From positions 6,758,001 through 6,822,000 of the forward strand of contig NZ_CP146022.1 in assembly GCF_036967205.1 (NCBI RefSeq): DNA of 64,000 nucleotides. The letters run 5' to 3'. Made by a program: the position numbers and the translations under genes. Positions 36,275 to 45,109 of this stretch are shown here, piece by piece. The DNA is from Streptomyces sp. Q6 (GTDB lineage: Bacteria; Actinomycetota; Actinomycetes; Streptomycetales; Streptomycetaceae). Each line of letters starts with the position of its first letter. The stretch's first letter is position 1. A model generated the notes under the pieces. The model was not told where the DNA came from. It was given only the letters and a program-made list of their open reading frames with translations, and did no database searches.

Positions 36275-36306
36275 CTATACATACGGCGTATACGCGGGGT
36301 GTATAG
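36275..36306. promoter_or_regulatory. Long TATAC-containing inverted repeat before the deacetylase gene
   Basis: CTATACA (36275-36281) and TGTATAG (36300-36306) flank a central GCGTATACGC. TATAC steps are rare in this genome, so a specific operator is likely. It lies at the 5' end of the deacetylase gene. Confidence 0.5.
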
Positions 36307-36333
36307 CCGTCTGAACTGCTATTTCTCTGTCAG

Positions 36334-36351
36334 GCACGCTTCCAAGCGTGC
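36334..36351 (-). terminator. Hairpin behind the GH3 gene region
   Basis: GCACGCTT (36334-36341) pairs with AAGCGTGC (36344-36351) around a very tight two-base loop. It lies just behind the GH3 stop and separates that gene from the deacetylase gene. The run after it is AT-enriched, not a clean T tract. Confidence 0.48.
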
Positions 36352-36355
36352 TGCG

Positions 36356-39300
36356 TCATGCCTCCTTGTAGGCCGTGATCAGCTGCGCGATCGCCCCCGC
36401 GTAGTCCCCGGTCAGGGCGAGGTGGTCGGCGGTCGCGAACGGCTTCGCCCACCCCGGGGTCACCGTGCCGCCCGCCTTCTCCTGGACGATCAGCCGCGCC
36501 GTGCCGACCAGCGCGCGTCCCGCCGTGGCGTCGTGCGCGTGGCGCGCCGCCGCCGCGAGTGCCGTGAGCGTGTGCGCGCCGCCGCCCGGCGTCTTCGTCA
36601 GCGTGGTGAGCCCGTAGCCGTACGGGAACTGCGGGTCGTACGCCGCGTCGCCCACGTTGATCGGCAACTGGGCCTGCGACTTCGGCCAGGTGACGGGGAG
36701 TTGACCGGTGAACGGCCGCTTCCCGTACAGCACGTCGGCGACGCCGTCGCCCTCGGTGCCGGGCAGCCAGGAGGCGACGAGGCCGTCGATGGCCCCGAGC
36801 CGGTCGCCGATCAGCTGCGGCCGGCCGGAGACCATGAGGACCACGCACTTCATCGCGCCGCAGACCCGGTCCACGGCGGCCTGGTCGGCGGCCGTCAGCT
36901 CCAGGTCGTTGCCGTTGCCGACGTCGCCGATGCCCTCCGCGTACGGGGTCTCGCCGACGACGACCACGCCCACGTCGTACCCGGCCGTCGGCGCCGAGGC
37001 GTCCTTCGAGTACGCGACGGTCGCGTCCGGGGCCGCCTTCTTCATGGCCTGGAGAATCGTCGTGCCGTCGGTGTGCGTGCCGGACTGGCCCTGCCAGGTG
37101 ATGGTCCAGCCGCCCGTCTGGTTGCCGAGGTCGTCGGCGTTCGACCCGGCGACGTACACCTTCTGCGACGTCTTCAGGGGCAGTACGCCGCCGTCGTTCT
37201 TGAGCAGCACCTGCGACTCGGCCGCCGCCTGCCGGGCCACCGCGCGGTGCGCGGCCCCGCCGATGTCGTCGATCCTCGACGTGTCGGCGTACGGCTTTTC
37301 GAAGAGCCCCAGCCGGAACTTCTGGGTGAGGATGCGGGAGACCGCGTCGTCGACGCGCCGCTGTGTGACCCGTCCCGCCGTCACCTCGGCGACCAGATCG
37401 TCGCGGAACTCCTTGTACGCGTACGGGGCCATGACCATGTCGACACCCGCGGTGACGGACGTACGGACATCGCTCGCGTAGTCGCCCGGGATCTGGTTGA
37501 TGCCGTCCCAGTCGCTGATCACGAATCCGTCGAAGCCGAGCTTTCCCTTCAACTCCCCATTGATCATGGCTCCGTTGGCGTGCATCTTCACGGGGCCCTG
37601 GTCGTCGCCGACGATGTCGAGCGAGGAGTACGACGGCATGACCGTGCCCACACCGCGCCGCACCGCCTCGCCGAACGGCGCGAGGTGCACCGCGTCGAGC
37701 TCCTGCCGGGTGACCGTCGTGACGCCCTGGTCGATGGTGTACGTGCCGGTGGTGGAGGAGCCGTAGGTGGTGCCGCCGTCGCCGACGTAGTGCTTGGCGG
37801 TGGCGAGCACCTTGTCGCCGCGGTCGAGGTCACCGCCGTCCGCGCGGCCCTGGAAGCCCTGGATCATGGTCTCCATGGACTCGACGAGTGCCGGGTCCTC
37901 GCCGAACGACTCGTACGACCGGCCCCAGCGCTCGTCGCGCGTCACGCACAGGCAGGGGGCGAAGTCCCACGGGACGCCGGTGGCGCGCACCTCGGACGCC
38001 GTGACGGCGCCGGTCTTCTCGGCGAGCCGGGGGTCACGGGTCGCGCCGATGCCGATGTTGTGCGGCATGACCGTCGCGCCGGCCAGGTTGTTGTGGCCGT
38101 GCACCGCGTCCACGCCGTAGATCAGCGGGATCTGGAACCGGGTCGCCCGCGTCCGCAGTTGGAAGCCGTTGACCATCGCGGCCCAGGCCTCGGCGGTGTT
38201 GGGCGTCGGCGTCGAACCGCCGCCGGAGAGCAGCGAACCCAGGTCGTACGCGGCGACGTCGCCCCCGGTGCCGACGGCACCCCGCTCGGCCTGCGTCATC
38301 TGCCCGGCCTTCTCGGCGAGCGACATGCGGGAGACCAGGTCGGCGACGCGCTTGCGCACCGGGAGCTTCTTGTCGAGGTACGGCAGCCCGTGCGCGTCGA
38401 TGACGACCTGCGGGGTCTCGGCGGGAGCCTTGGCGCCGGTCACGGTGAGCTTCAGCGGGATCGTCTCGGCGTTCTCCGCCTGGTCGCCGTCCCGGGAGGT
38501 CGTGACGGTGACCGACTTCGCCGCGCCGGACGCGGTGCCCGCCGGGAAGGTCACCTCGCCGGTGACGGGGGTGTAGTCCTTGCCGCTCGTCGCCGTGCCG
38601 CCTTCGGTGGCGTACTCGACGGTGACGTCGTCGGCGATCGGCACGTTGCCCGTGGTCGTCACGGACAGCCTCACCCGCGCGGAGCCGCCCTCCTTCACCG
38701 GGTACACGGCCGCGTCCGTCGCCACCTGTGCGCGCAGCGACTGGTCCGCCTTGCCGTACAACTCGACGTGGTCCAGGGCGAATCGGCTCTTCGTGCCGAC
38801 GGGCAGCGTGAGCGCGTAGCCCCACATCCGGTCGAGGCCGAGGACATGGTCGATGCCGCCGACCGGCTGGTAGTCGGTGCGGTACGCGAACTGCGTGAAC
38901 GGCAGTTCGACCTGCTTCCAGCCGGTGAAGTCGTCCGTGAACGAGGTGGTCCACAGTTCGGACGCCTCGCCGTGCGCGCCGCCGTCCTTGAGCTCGAAGG
39001 CGATCTTCCGGCCGGAGCCGTCGCCGTCCCACCAGAAGCGGATGCCCCGGTGCGCCGACCAGTCGTGGGCCGGCTGATCGGCGGCGTAGTCGTGCGTGAA
39101 ACCGCCGTAGCCGCTGATGTCGTACGCGCCTTCGAGGACCTTGGCGCCCTCCGGCGCGTCCGCGCGTTCCCTCAGCTCCAGCTTCGGCGGGTCGTCGGCG
39201 TCGCTGCCCCAGGTGAACAGGCCCTCGGCGGGCTGCGAGGCGAACGGCACCTCGCCCTCGAACCGGTCGACGGCGACGGGTGCCGGGTCGGCGGCCGCGG

Positions 39301-39409
39301 CCGGACCCGCGGTGGTCAGGGGCAGCAGACCGGCGGCGAGCGCGGAGACGGCGAGCAGGGCGGCCCGTCGTCTTCGGCCCGATCCCGGCGTGCGTGTGGA
39401 GTGACGCAA
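36356..39409 (-). CDS. Secreted multidomain GH3 glycosidase (beta-glucosidase family)
   Basis: A protein of 1,017 residues. A signal peptide ends near ATAGPAAAADP (about residue 40). Next comes a beta-sandwich carbohydrate-binding-like domain (about 45-215; DRFEGEVPFASQPAEGLFTW region in pieces), then a Calx-beta-like domain (about 230-325, YATEGGTATSGKDYTPV). The GH3 N-terminal barrel follows with RDERWGRSYESFGEDP and nucleophile Asp633 in VISDWDGI, and the GH3 C-terminal domain with LLKNDGGVLPL and FPYGYGLT. It should act on beta-glucans or beta-1,3/1,4-glucosides outside the cell. The start is TTG 39409 with GGGAGGG four bases upstream. No CebR operator is present; a different palindrome sits upstream. 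Confidence 0.92.
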   Translation of the reverse strand: MRHSTRTPGSGRRRRAALLAVSALAAGLLPLTTAGPAAAADPAPVAVDRFEGEVPFASQPAEGLFTWGSDADDPPKLELRERADAPEGAKVLEGAYDISGYGGFTHDYAADQPAHDWSAHRGIRFWWDGDGSGRKIAFELKDGGAHGEASELWTTSFTDDFTGWKQVELPFTQFAYRTDYQPVGGIDHVLGLDRMWGYALTLPVGTKSRFALDHVELYGKADQSLRAQVATDAAVYPVKEGGSARVRLSVTTTGNVPIADDVTVEYATEGGTATSGKDYTPVTGEVTFPAGTASGAAKSVTVTTSRDGDQAENAETIPLKLTVTGAKAPAETPQVVIDAHGLPYLDKKLPVRKRVADLVSRMSLAEKAGQMTQAERGAVGTGGDVAAYDLGSLLSGGGSTPTPNTAEAWAAMVNGFQLRTRATRFQIPLIYGVDAVHGHNNLAGATVMPHNIGIGATRDPRLAEKTGAVTASEVRATGVPWDFAPCLCVTRDERWGRSYESFGEDPALVESMETMIQGFQGRADGGDLDRGDKVLATAKHYVGDGGTTYGSSTTGTYTIDQGVTTVTRQELDAVHLAPFGEAVRRGVGTVMPSYSSLDIVGDDQGPVKMHANGAMINGELKGKLGFDGFVISDWDGINQIPGDYASDVRTSVTAGVDMVMAPYAYKEFRDDLVAEVTAGRVTQRRVDDAVSRILTQKFRLGLFEKPYADTSRIDDIGGAAHRAVARQAAAESQVLLKNDGGVLPLKTSQKVYVAGSNADDLGNQTGGWTITWQGQSGTHTDGTTILQAMKKAAPDATVAYSKDASAPTAGYDVGVVVVGETPYAEGIGDVGNGNDLELTAADQAAVDRVCGAMKCVVLMVSGRPQLIGDRLGAIDGLVASWLPGTEGDGVADVLYGKRPFTGQLPVTWPKSQAQLPINVGDAAYDPQFPYGYGLTTLTKTPGGGAHTLTALAAAARHAHDATAGRALVGTARLIVQEKAGGTVTPGWAKPFATADHLALTGDYAGAIAQLITAYKEA

Positions 39410-39489
39410 GATTCCCTCCCGATGGTCCCGATACGGGTGTTGGTGGTGCGCCGTGATCGTTGCGGTGTGTGCGGTGTGCGCGGTGTGTC

Positions 39490-39510
39490 TTAATTCAAGT
39501 GTTGAGTTAA
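39490..39510. promoter_or_regulatory. TTAA-flanked palindrome upstream of the GH3 gene
   Basis: TTAATTCAA and TTGAGTTAA flank GTG, with one mismatch between arms. Two TTAA tetramers so close together are exceptional at this GC content. The site is 81 bases upstream of the GH3 TTG and 132 bases before the divergent gene. It is a likely repressor operator; the regulator is not in the window. Confidence 0.6.
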
Positions 39511-39641
39511 AGGGGGTGCGGGGAGGGCGTCAAGGCTTCGGAACGTAAAGGGAGTTGGCGCGGTGTGACCGATTGACAGCAGCCCGCATCGACCCGGATC
39601 GTGTCAACCTGGGTGTGACACCTGACGGTTGGGGGACCGCT

Positions 39642-41438
39642 ATGAGGTGGCCGGGGGACGCGTCCGACAGTCGCGGTGACGGGAGTGGGGCAGGGGGCGA
39701 GACAGGAGGCGGCGGCTTCGGCCCGCCACCGCCGATGCCGCCGTCCGACCGGCCGCCGATGCCAGGTCGCCCCTCGACGCCTCCAGCAGGCCCACCGCCG
39801 ATGCCGCCGTCCGGTCCGGCCCCGGGTCCCGCGTACGGGCCGGGGCAGCCCTACGGTCCACCGCCCGGCGGCGGCCACGTCCCGCCCATGCCTCCCGGCC
39901 CGCCGCCGGGCCCCGCGTACGGCCCGCCCGCGCCCGCCGCACCGCCGCCCGGCCCCGCGGAGCCGGCCCGCGCCGTCGCGGCCGGGCTGCTCAACCTCAG
40001 CGGCCTGGGCCTGGGGTACCTGTTCCTGCGCCGGTGGGTGCTCGCCGCGCTCTGCGTCGCCGCGACGGTCGTCCTGATCGTCGTGGCCCTGCCCGCCGAC
40101 CCCGACGGCGTCCCCGGATGGGCCGTCCTCGGCTACCTCGCCCTGCTGCTCGTCGCGGCCCTCGACGGCGCCCGGCGCGGGCTGCGCGCCCCCGCGACCG
40201 CCGTGACGGTCAAGCCCGTTGTCGCCGTCGTGGCCGCGCTGGCCCTGCTCGTCGTGCCGGTCGGGGGAGCGGTCGGGTACGACCGGCTGCGCGACGACGC
40301 CGTGGAGGAGATGCTCCTCGACCGGCTCGCCGCCACCGACGACCTGGTGAAGAAGGCCGACGGCCAGGACTTCGCCCAGGCCCGCCCCACCTACCGCAAG
40401 GCCCTGGCCCGCTACCGGGCGCTCACCGAGGACCACCCGGACTCGAAGGCCGCGCACCGCGTGCACGACAGCCTCGACGCGTACTACAAGGCGGTCGCCG
40501 CCCCGTACCGCGAGGACGACCACTGCGCCGCCGTCGCCCCCCTGGAGTACCTGCGCGACGTCCCCAGGAGCATCGACCCGGACGTCCTCGGCACCCTGCG
40601 GACCTGGCCCGACAAGCCCCTGGCCGAGTCCCTCCTCACCTGCGGCACCGGCAGGCTCGGCACCGCGCAGGGCGACGGCGAGGGCGGCGAACTCGGCCGA
40701 CTCCTGCGGACGTTCCCGAAGTCGGCGCAGGCCGCGAAGGTGGAGCCCGCCGTGCGCGCCGCCGTCGACGCCCGCGCCGCCGACCTCAAGGGCGCCGAAC
40801 CCTGCCGCGCCACCGACGAGTTGCGCAGCATCGGCGACACCGCGAAGGCCCTGCCCGACCCCGCGCCGGGCCATCTGCGCGACGACGTCGCCGGAGCCGT
40901 CGAGAACGGCGCCTACGCCTGCGGGATGGACCAGTTCGACGACAAGAAGTTCGCCGAGGCCCGCAAGACCCTGGCCGACTTCGCGAGCACGTACAAGAGC
41001 GACAGCCGCCGCGCCCGCGCCCGGCAGGTCGCCATCGCCGCCGAGATCGCCGAGCAACGCCCCGCCGCGGGCGCGCACTTGCCGCCCAAGGGGTCGCCCG
41101 GCGGCTCCCGGATGCGGCTGGTCATCAGCAACGACGGGCCCGACCCCGTCGAGGTCCTCTACACCGGACCCGTCACCGGCCGGATCACCATCGGCGGCTG
41201 CGCCTCGTGCCGGACGTACGGGAGCGAGGCGGCGGGCCGCAGCAAGGCGTGCCAGGCGAGCGGCACGTCCTACCCGAAGAAGACGCTGCGGCTGCCCGCG
41301 GGCACGTACCACTTCCTGCACAAGCCGGGCGGTTCGGCGGCCACGGCCCGCAGCAGGGCCGCGGGCGGCAGCATCCAGCCCGGATACTCGTACACGCAGT
41401 GCAGTTACGTGGTGAGCGGCGGACTCGGCACTCTCTGA
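39642..41438 (+). CDS. Proline-rich membrane protein of unknown function
   Basis: A protein of 598 residues that I do not recognise. About the first 105 are low-complexity, rich in Pro and Gly (PPPMPPS-type repeats), as in many actinomycete membrane proteins. Then come a LNLSGLGLGYLFLRRW segment typical of TM2-like hairpins and two to four membrane helices (about residues 110-215). The rest is soluble and helical, with tandem alpha-helical units containing paired cysteines, ending in a small beta domain with a GGCASCRTYGS cluster and CQASG. ATG 39642 follows GGGGGACC; an upstream in-frame extension to 39555 lacks a binding site. The cysteine-rich domain is probably outside the membrane. Confidence 0.72.
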   Translation: MRWPGDASDSRGDGSGAGGETGGGGFGPPPPMPPSDRPPMPGRPSTPPAGPPPMPPSGPAPGPAYGPGQPYGPPPGGGHVPPMPPGPPPGPAYGPPAPAAPPPGPAEPARAVAAGLLNLSGLGLGYLFLRRWVLAALCVAATVVLIVVALPADPDGVPGWAVLGYLALLLVAALDGARRGLRAPATAVTVKPVVAVVAALALLVVPVGGAVGYDRLRDDAVEEMLLDRLAATDDLVKKADGQDFAQARPTYRKALARYRALTEDHPDSKAAHRVHDSLDAYYKAVAAPYREDDHCAAVAPLEYLRDVPRSIDPDVLGTLRTWPDKPLAESLLTCGTGRLGTAQGDGEGGELGRLLRTFPKSAQAAKVEPAVRAAVDARAADLKGAEPCRATDELRSIGDTAKALPDPAPGHLRDDVAGAVENGAYACGMDQFDDKKFAEARKTLADFASTYKSDSRRARARQVAIAAEIAEQRPAAGAHLPPKGSPGGSRMRLVISNDGPDPVEVLYTGPVTGRITIGGCASCRTYGSEAAGRSKACQASGTSYPKKTLRLPAGTYHFLHKPGGSAATARSRAAGGSIQPGYSYTQCSYVVSGGLGTL

Positions 41439-41457
41439 CCCGTCGGCGCGGACGTGC

Positions 41458-41925
41458 TCAGGGCGCGTCCCCGACGCCGAGCAGCTCCTGGAGCAGGTGC
41501 GACGCGGTGATCACCCCGAGCAGCCGGCCGCCGTCCCGGCCGCGCTCGGTCACCGCGACGAGCGGGCTGCGCACCTGCGCCATCAGCGCGGCCACCTCCA
41601 GGGCGGTGTCGTCGGGCGCGGCCACCGGCGGGGGCGCCGGTTTCGACGGGAGGCAGTCGCCGACCGTGCGCCCCTTGAGGGCCTGGCACAGCCGGTCGGC
41701 GTGCTTCTCGTCGACGACCGCGGCGAGCGTCGGATCCTCCAGGACGTACGCCGGAACGATCACCTTCACCAGCTGCGACGCGGGCAGGACCGCCGCGGGG
41801 GTGCCGTCCGCGCCCAGGACGAGCAGCCCCGGAAGGCGGCGCTCGGCCATCAGCCGGGCGGCGTCGGTGGCGTCGTCGGCGACACCCACCGTCTCGTACT
41901 CGACCGCGAGGTCACGTGCGCGCAC
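41458..41925 (-). CDS. CBS-pair domain protein
   Basis: A protein of 155 residues made almost only of two CBS domains (about 1-70 and 85-150): ARDLAVEYETVGVADDATDAA with RRLPGLLVLGADG, and LEVAALMAQVRSPLVAVTE with LLGVITASHLLQELL. CBS pairs bind adenosine nucleotides and sense energy state or ionic strength. GTG 41925 has GAGGAG at good spacing. It follows the 12-TM permease gene on the same strand by 119 bases and may regulate it. It is convergent with the proline-rich membrane protein. Confidence 0.88.
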   Translation of the reverse strand: MRARDLAVEYETVGVADDATDAARLMAERRLPGLLVLGADGTPAAVLPASQLVKVIVPAYVLEDPTLAAVVDEKHADRLCQALKGRTVGDCLPSKPAPPPVAAPDDTALEVAALMAQVRSPLVAVTERGRDGGRLLGVITASHLLQELLGVGDAP

Positions 41926-42044
41926 TTCAACTCCTCGGATCCGTGGTGCCTGTGTGCGCCAGCGTCGTACGGACGGTGGCCGATGACCAGCGGCGCGCCG
42001 GACCTTGACGCTCCCTGTACGCGGCCCTCGGCGCGGGGCGCGGG

Positions 42045-43343
42045 TCAGGCGAGCGCGAAGTACCGCAGCCACACGTACGCCGCCGACACCGCGACCGTCA
42101 CGGCGGTGACCACGAGTCCGTACTTGGTGAACTGCCAGAAGGAGATGGGCTGCCGGCCCCGCTCGGCGATGCCGAGGACGACGACGTTGGCGCTCGCGCC
42201 GATCGCCGTGGCGTTGCCGCCGAGGTCGGCGCCGAGCGCGAGCGCCCACCACAGCACGCGGTCGGCCGAACCGCCCATGTCCTGGACGAGGTCGGCGGTG
42301 ATCGGGGCCATCGTCGCCACGTACGGGATGTTGTCGACGATGCCGGACAGCACGGCGCTGCCGCCCAACAGGACCATGGAACCGCCGAGTTCGCTGCCGC
42401 CGATCAACTGCGCGAGGCCCTGCGAGACCTCGGCGACGACCCCGGTCTCGATGAGGCCGCCGATCATCACGAAGAGGCCGGCGAAGAACGCGAGCGTGGG
42501 CCACTCGACCTCGCCGAGCACCTCGCCCGTCTCCACGCTCGACACGGCCACCAGGAGACCGGAGCCCAGCAGCGCCACGACGCTGGGCTCGTAGTGCAGC
42601 ACCGGGTGCAGCACGAAACCGGCCACCACCAGGACGAGCACGACCAGGCCCTGTACGAGGAGGCGCGGATCCTTGATGGCCTCGCGCTCCTCCAGGGCCA
42701 TCACCTCGGCGGCGCGCTCCTCGTCGTACACGAACGACGCGCGGAACATGACCCGGCACAGCAGCACGAGGACGACCGTCAGGACCACGGCCAGCGGCGC
42801 GAGATGCACCAGGAAGTCGTTGAAGGTCAGGCCCGCGCGGCTGGCGATGATGATGTTCGGGGGATCGCCGACGAGGGTGGCGATGCCACCGATGTTGGCG
42901 GCGAAGACCTCGGCGATCAGGAACGGCGCGGCGGGCAGCGCGAGCCGCTCGCAGACCAGGAGCGTGACGGGGGCGACGAGCAGCACGGTGGTGACGTTGT
43001 CGAGCAGCGCCGAGGCCACGGCGGTGAGGACGACGAGCATCACCATCACGCGGAACGGCCGTGCGCGGGCCCGCTTCACGGCCCAGATCGCGAGGTACTC
43101 GAACATGCCGGTCTTCTTGAGCACGCCGACGATCATCATCATGCCCATGAGCAGGAAGACGACGTTCCAGTCGATGCCGGAGCCGGTCGAGTAGAAAGCG
43201 GCCTTGTCGTCCGTGGCGCCGAGGGCGAGCATCAGGCCCGCGCCGCCGAGCGCGGCGGCCACCCGGTGGACCTTCTCGCTGATGATGAGGGCGTACGCGC
43301 CGACGAAGACGGCGACCGCCGCCCAGCTGTGCCAGTCGCTCAC
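42045..43343 (-). CDS. SLC13/ArsB-NhaD superfamily permease
   Basis: A protein of about 432 residues with ten to twelve membrane helices and the ion transporter (IT) superfamily pattern. FLLMGMMMIVGVLKKTGMFE, the first inverted re-entrant loop with DNVTTVLLVAPVTLL, then NIGGIATLVGDPPNIIIAS, and the repeated second half with DNIPYVATMAPI and DLGGNATAIGASANVV. Members carry arsenite, Na+/H+, or di-carboxylates; the substrate cannot be set. The start is chosen at GTG 43343, which has GGAG five bases before it; in-frame ATG 43394 and GTG 43397 add a soluble leader and lack a good site. A CBS protein gene lies downstream. Confidence 0.88.
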   Translation of the reverse strand: MSDWHSWAAVAVFVGAYALIISEKVHRVAAALGGAGLMLALGATDDKAAFYSTGSGIDWNVVFLLMGMMMIVGVLKKTGMFEYLAIWAVKRARARPFRVMVMLVVLTAVASALLDNVTTVLLVAPVTLLVCERLALPAAPFLIAEVFAANIGGIATLVGDPPNIIIASRAGLTFNDFLVHLAPLAVVLTVVLVLLCRVMFRASFVYDEERAAEVMALEEREAIKDPRLLVQGLVVLVLVVAGFVLHPVLHYEPSVVALLGSGLLVAVSSVETGEVLGEVEWPTLAFFAGLFVMIGGLIETGVVAEVSQGLAQLIGGSELGGSMVLLGGSAVLSGIVDNIPYVATMAPITADLVQDMGGSADRVLWWALALGADLGGNATAIGASANVVVLGIAERGRQPISFWQFTKYGLVVTAVTVAVSAAYVWLRYFALA

Positions 43344-43519
43344 GGTGCTCCGATCGAGGGTCGGCCACGAGCGGCGGTTTCGCCCACCCGTCATCACTCG
43401 CCGACCAGACTTCCCGGCACACCGCCGGGAACCTTACACGTCCTTGACGCGAGGCTCGGCGGGTAGGGCGGACCGGGCCGGGATAGGCTTCCCGGCGCGC
43501 TGAGCAGGAGAACGTACCC

Positions 43520-44023
43520 GTGGAAAAGGCCCGTCAGCCCATGATCGAGGACCCCGTCGAACCGGACGCCGACACCGGCATCGAGCGCTCCGCCGCACCG
43601 CGCGCGCGGCGCCGGGAGCAGTGGCGCGGCCAGGGCCCGGTCGTCGCGGTGGTCGCGCTCGGCGGCGGGACCGGCGCGGCCGCCCGGTACGGGGCGTCGC
43701 TCCTGTGGCCCACCGCGGCCGGCGCCTTCCCCTGGACGACGCTCGCCGTGAACGCGGTCGGCTGCGCGGTCATCGGTGTCTTCATGGTCGTCATCACCGA
43801 CGTGTGGGCGGCCCACCGCCTCGTCCGCCCGTTCTTCGGCACCGGCGTCCTCGGCGGCTTCACCACCTTCTCCACGTACGCCGTCGACATCCGGCAGCTC
43901 GTCGACGGCGGCCACCCGCGCACCGCGCTCGGCTATCTCGCCCTGACCGCGTGCGCCGCCCTGGTGGCGGTATGGACCGCGGCGCGTCTCACCCGCCGCG
44001 TCATCTCACGGAGGCAGCGATGA
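43520..44023 (+). CDS. crcB: Fluoride exporter CrcB, first copy
   Basis: A protein of 167 residues of the CrcB/Fluc fluoride channel family with four membrane helices. The N-terminal 40 residues are a polar extension not needed in the family. Helix 1 has [11 protein letters not shown] (the conserved GGxxGAxxRy), then [14 protein letters not shown] with the pore Asn, and [15 protein letters not shown] with the conserved Phe/Thr/Ser residues. Fluc channels are dual-topology dimers, and two genes encode the dimer in many Gram-positive bacteria. GTG 43520 follows GGAGAACG. The stop overlaps the next start as ATGA. I saw no crcB riboswitch in the 120 bases upstream. Confidence 0.93.
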   Translation: MEKARQPMIEDPVEPDADTGIERSAAPRARRREQWRGQGPVVAVVALGGGTGAAARYGASLLWPTAAGAFPWTTLAVNAVGCAVIGVFMVVITDVWAAHRLVRPFFGTGVLGGFTTFSTYAVDIRQLVDGGHPRTALGYLALTACAALVAVWTAARLTRRVISRRQR

Positions 44024-44394
44024 CGAGTCGACGGCTGACCGGATCCGCCCTGCGCGTCACGGTCTTCATCGGGGAGAACGACACCTGGCACCACAAGCCC
44101 CTGTACGCCGAGATCGTGCGCCGCGCGCACGCGGCGGGGCTCGCCGGGGCGTCCGTCTTCCGCGGCATCGAGGGCTTCGGCGCCTCCTCCCTCGTCCACA
44201 CCAGCAGGCTCCTCTCGCTCAGCGAGGACCTGCCGGTGGCGATCGTCGTCGTCGACACCGAGGACCGGGTCCGCGCGTTCCTGCCGCAGCTCGACGAACT
44301 CGTCGCCGAGGGCCTCGTCATCCTCGACGAGTGCGAGGTCATCCGGTACGTGGGCCGCGACGCCGACCCGGCCGACGGAGAGGACCCGGCGTGA
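44020..44394 (+). CDS. DUF190 family protein
   Basis: A protein of 124 residues with the DUF190 pattern, a small alpha/beta fold related to PII-like proteins: [26 protein letters not shown] split here, [36 protein letters not shown]190 genes are frequent partners of crcB, and a regulatory or ligand-binding role has been suggested by this link. ATG 44020 overlaps the first crcB stop and the stop overlaps the second crcB start, so all are translationally coupled. Confidence 0.88.
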   Translation: MTSRRLTGSALRVTVFIGENDTWHHKPLYAEIVRRAHAAGLAGASVFRGIEGFGASSLVHTSRLLSLSEDLPVAIVVVDTEDRVRAFLPQLDELVAEGLVILDECEVIRYVGRDADPADGEDPA

Positions 44395-44765
44395 ACTGGC
44401 TCCTGGTGATCGCGGGCGCCATGGTCGGCGCGCCGCTGCGCTACCTCACCGACCGCACCGTCCAGTCGCGGCACGACACGGTGTTCCCCTGGGGCACGTT
44501 CGCCGTGAACGTCGCGGGCTCCTTGATCCTCGGCCTGGTCACCGGCGCGGTGGCCGCGGGCGCCGCGTCGTCGCACGTCCAACTGCTTCTCGGCACGGGC
44601 CTGTGCGGGGCCCTGACGACGTACTCCACGTTCTCGTACGAGACGCTGCGGCTGACCGAGGACGGGGCTCGCTTCTACGCGGCGGCCAACGTCCTGGGCA
44701 GCATCGCCGCGGGCCTCGGCGCGGCCTTCCTCGGCGCGACGCTCGCCGAGGCGTTCTGGGCCTGA
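44391..44765 (+). CDS. crcB: Fluoride exporter CrcB, second copy
   Basis: A protein of 124 residues of the CrcB/Fluc family. It has [10 protein letters not shown] at the first helix, [13 protein letters not shown] with the pore Asn, and [19 protein letters not shown] at the third helix. It lacks the N-terminal extension of the first copy. The two are expected to form an antiparallel heterodimer. GTG 44391 overlaps the DUF190 stop as GTGA. Confidence 0.93.
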   Translation: MNWLLVIAGAMVGAPLRYLTDRTVQSRHDTVFPWGTFAVNVAGSLILGLVTGAVAAGAASSHVQLLLGTGLCGALTTYSTFSYETLRLTEDGARFYAAANVLGSIAAGLGAAFLGATLAEAFWA

Positions 44766-44810
44766 CGGCGGGGCTTGCCGCCGGCCCGCGAGAGGACTAC
44801 GACAACGGGC

Positions 44811-45098
44811 ATGCGCCCCTCCCGCGCCGCCACCCGCCTCACCGTCCACCTCCCGGCCGCGGCCCTGTGGCACCACCGGCCGGCGTACGCGGAGATCGTG
44901 CACCGCGCCCACCGCACGGGCCTCGCCGGCGCCACGGTCCTGCACGCCCTGCGCTCCTCGGCGTGCGCGGTGACCGTCGTCGACGAGGACAGCCGCGTAC
45001 GGTCCTTCCTCGCGGGGCTCGACGACGTCCTCACGGCGGCGGCGGGGTACGCGGTCCTGGACCGGGTCGAGGTCGTCGACCGCACCCGGGGGCCCTGA
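44811..45098 (+). CDS. Shortened second DUF190 protein
   Basis: A protein of 95 residues. It aligns with the first DUF190 protein at the start (RLTVHLPAAALWHHRPAYAE) and end (VTVVDEDSRVRSFLAGLDD) but lacks about 25 central residues, corresponding to the GIEGFG-to-SEDLP stretch of the first copy, which holds the most conserved loop of the family. The frame is intact and the codon use is normal. It is 45 bases behind the second crcB and probably belongs to the operon. It could be a degenerating copy or a specialised short form. ATG 44811 has a weak GGGC-type site. Confidence 0.7.
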   Translation: MRPSRAATRLTVHLPAAALWHHRPAYAEIVHRAHRTGLAGATVLHALRSSACAVTVVDEDSRVRSFLAGLDDVLTAAAGYAVLDRVEVVDRTRGP

Positions 45099-45109
45099 GC
45101 CCGACGGCC

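Noticed and set aside
35927-39493. Plus-strand open frame of 1,188 codons opposite the GH3 gene
   Set aside because: It is a shadow of the GH3 coding strand; the GH3 frame has full catalytic motifs.
43398-43519. Fluoride (crcB) riboswitch upstream of the first crcB
   Set aside because: I looked for the conserved GATGG and paired segments and could not find a convincing match.
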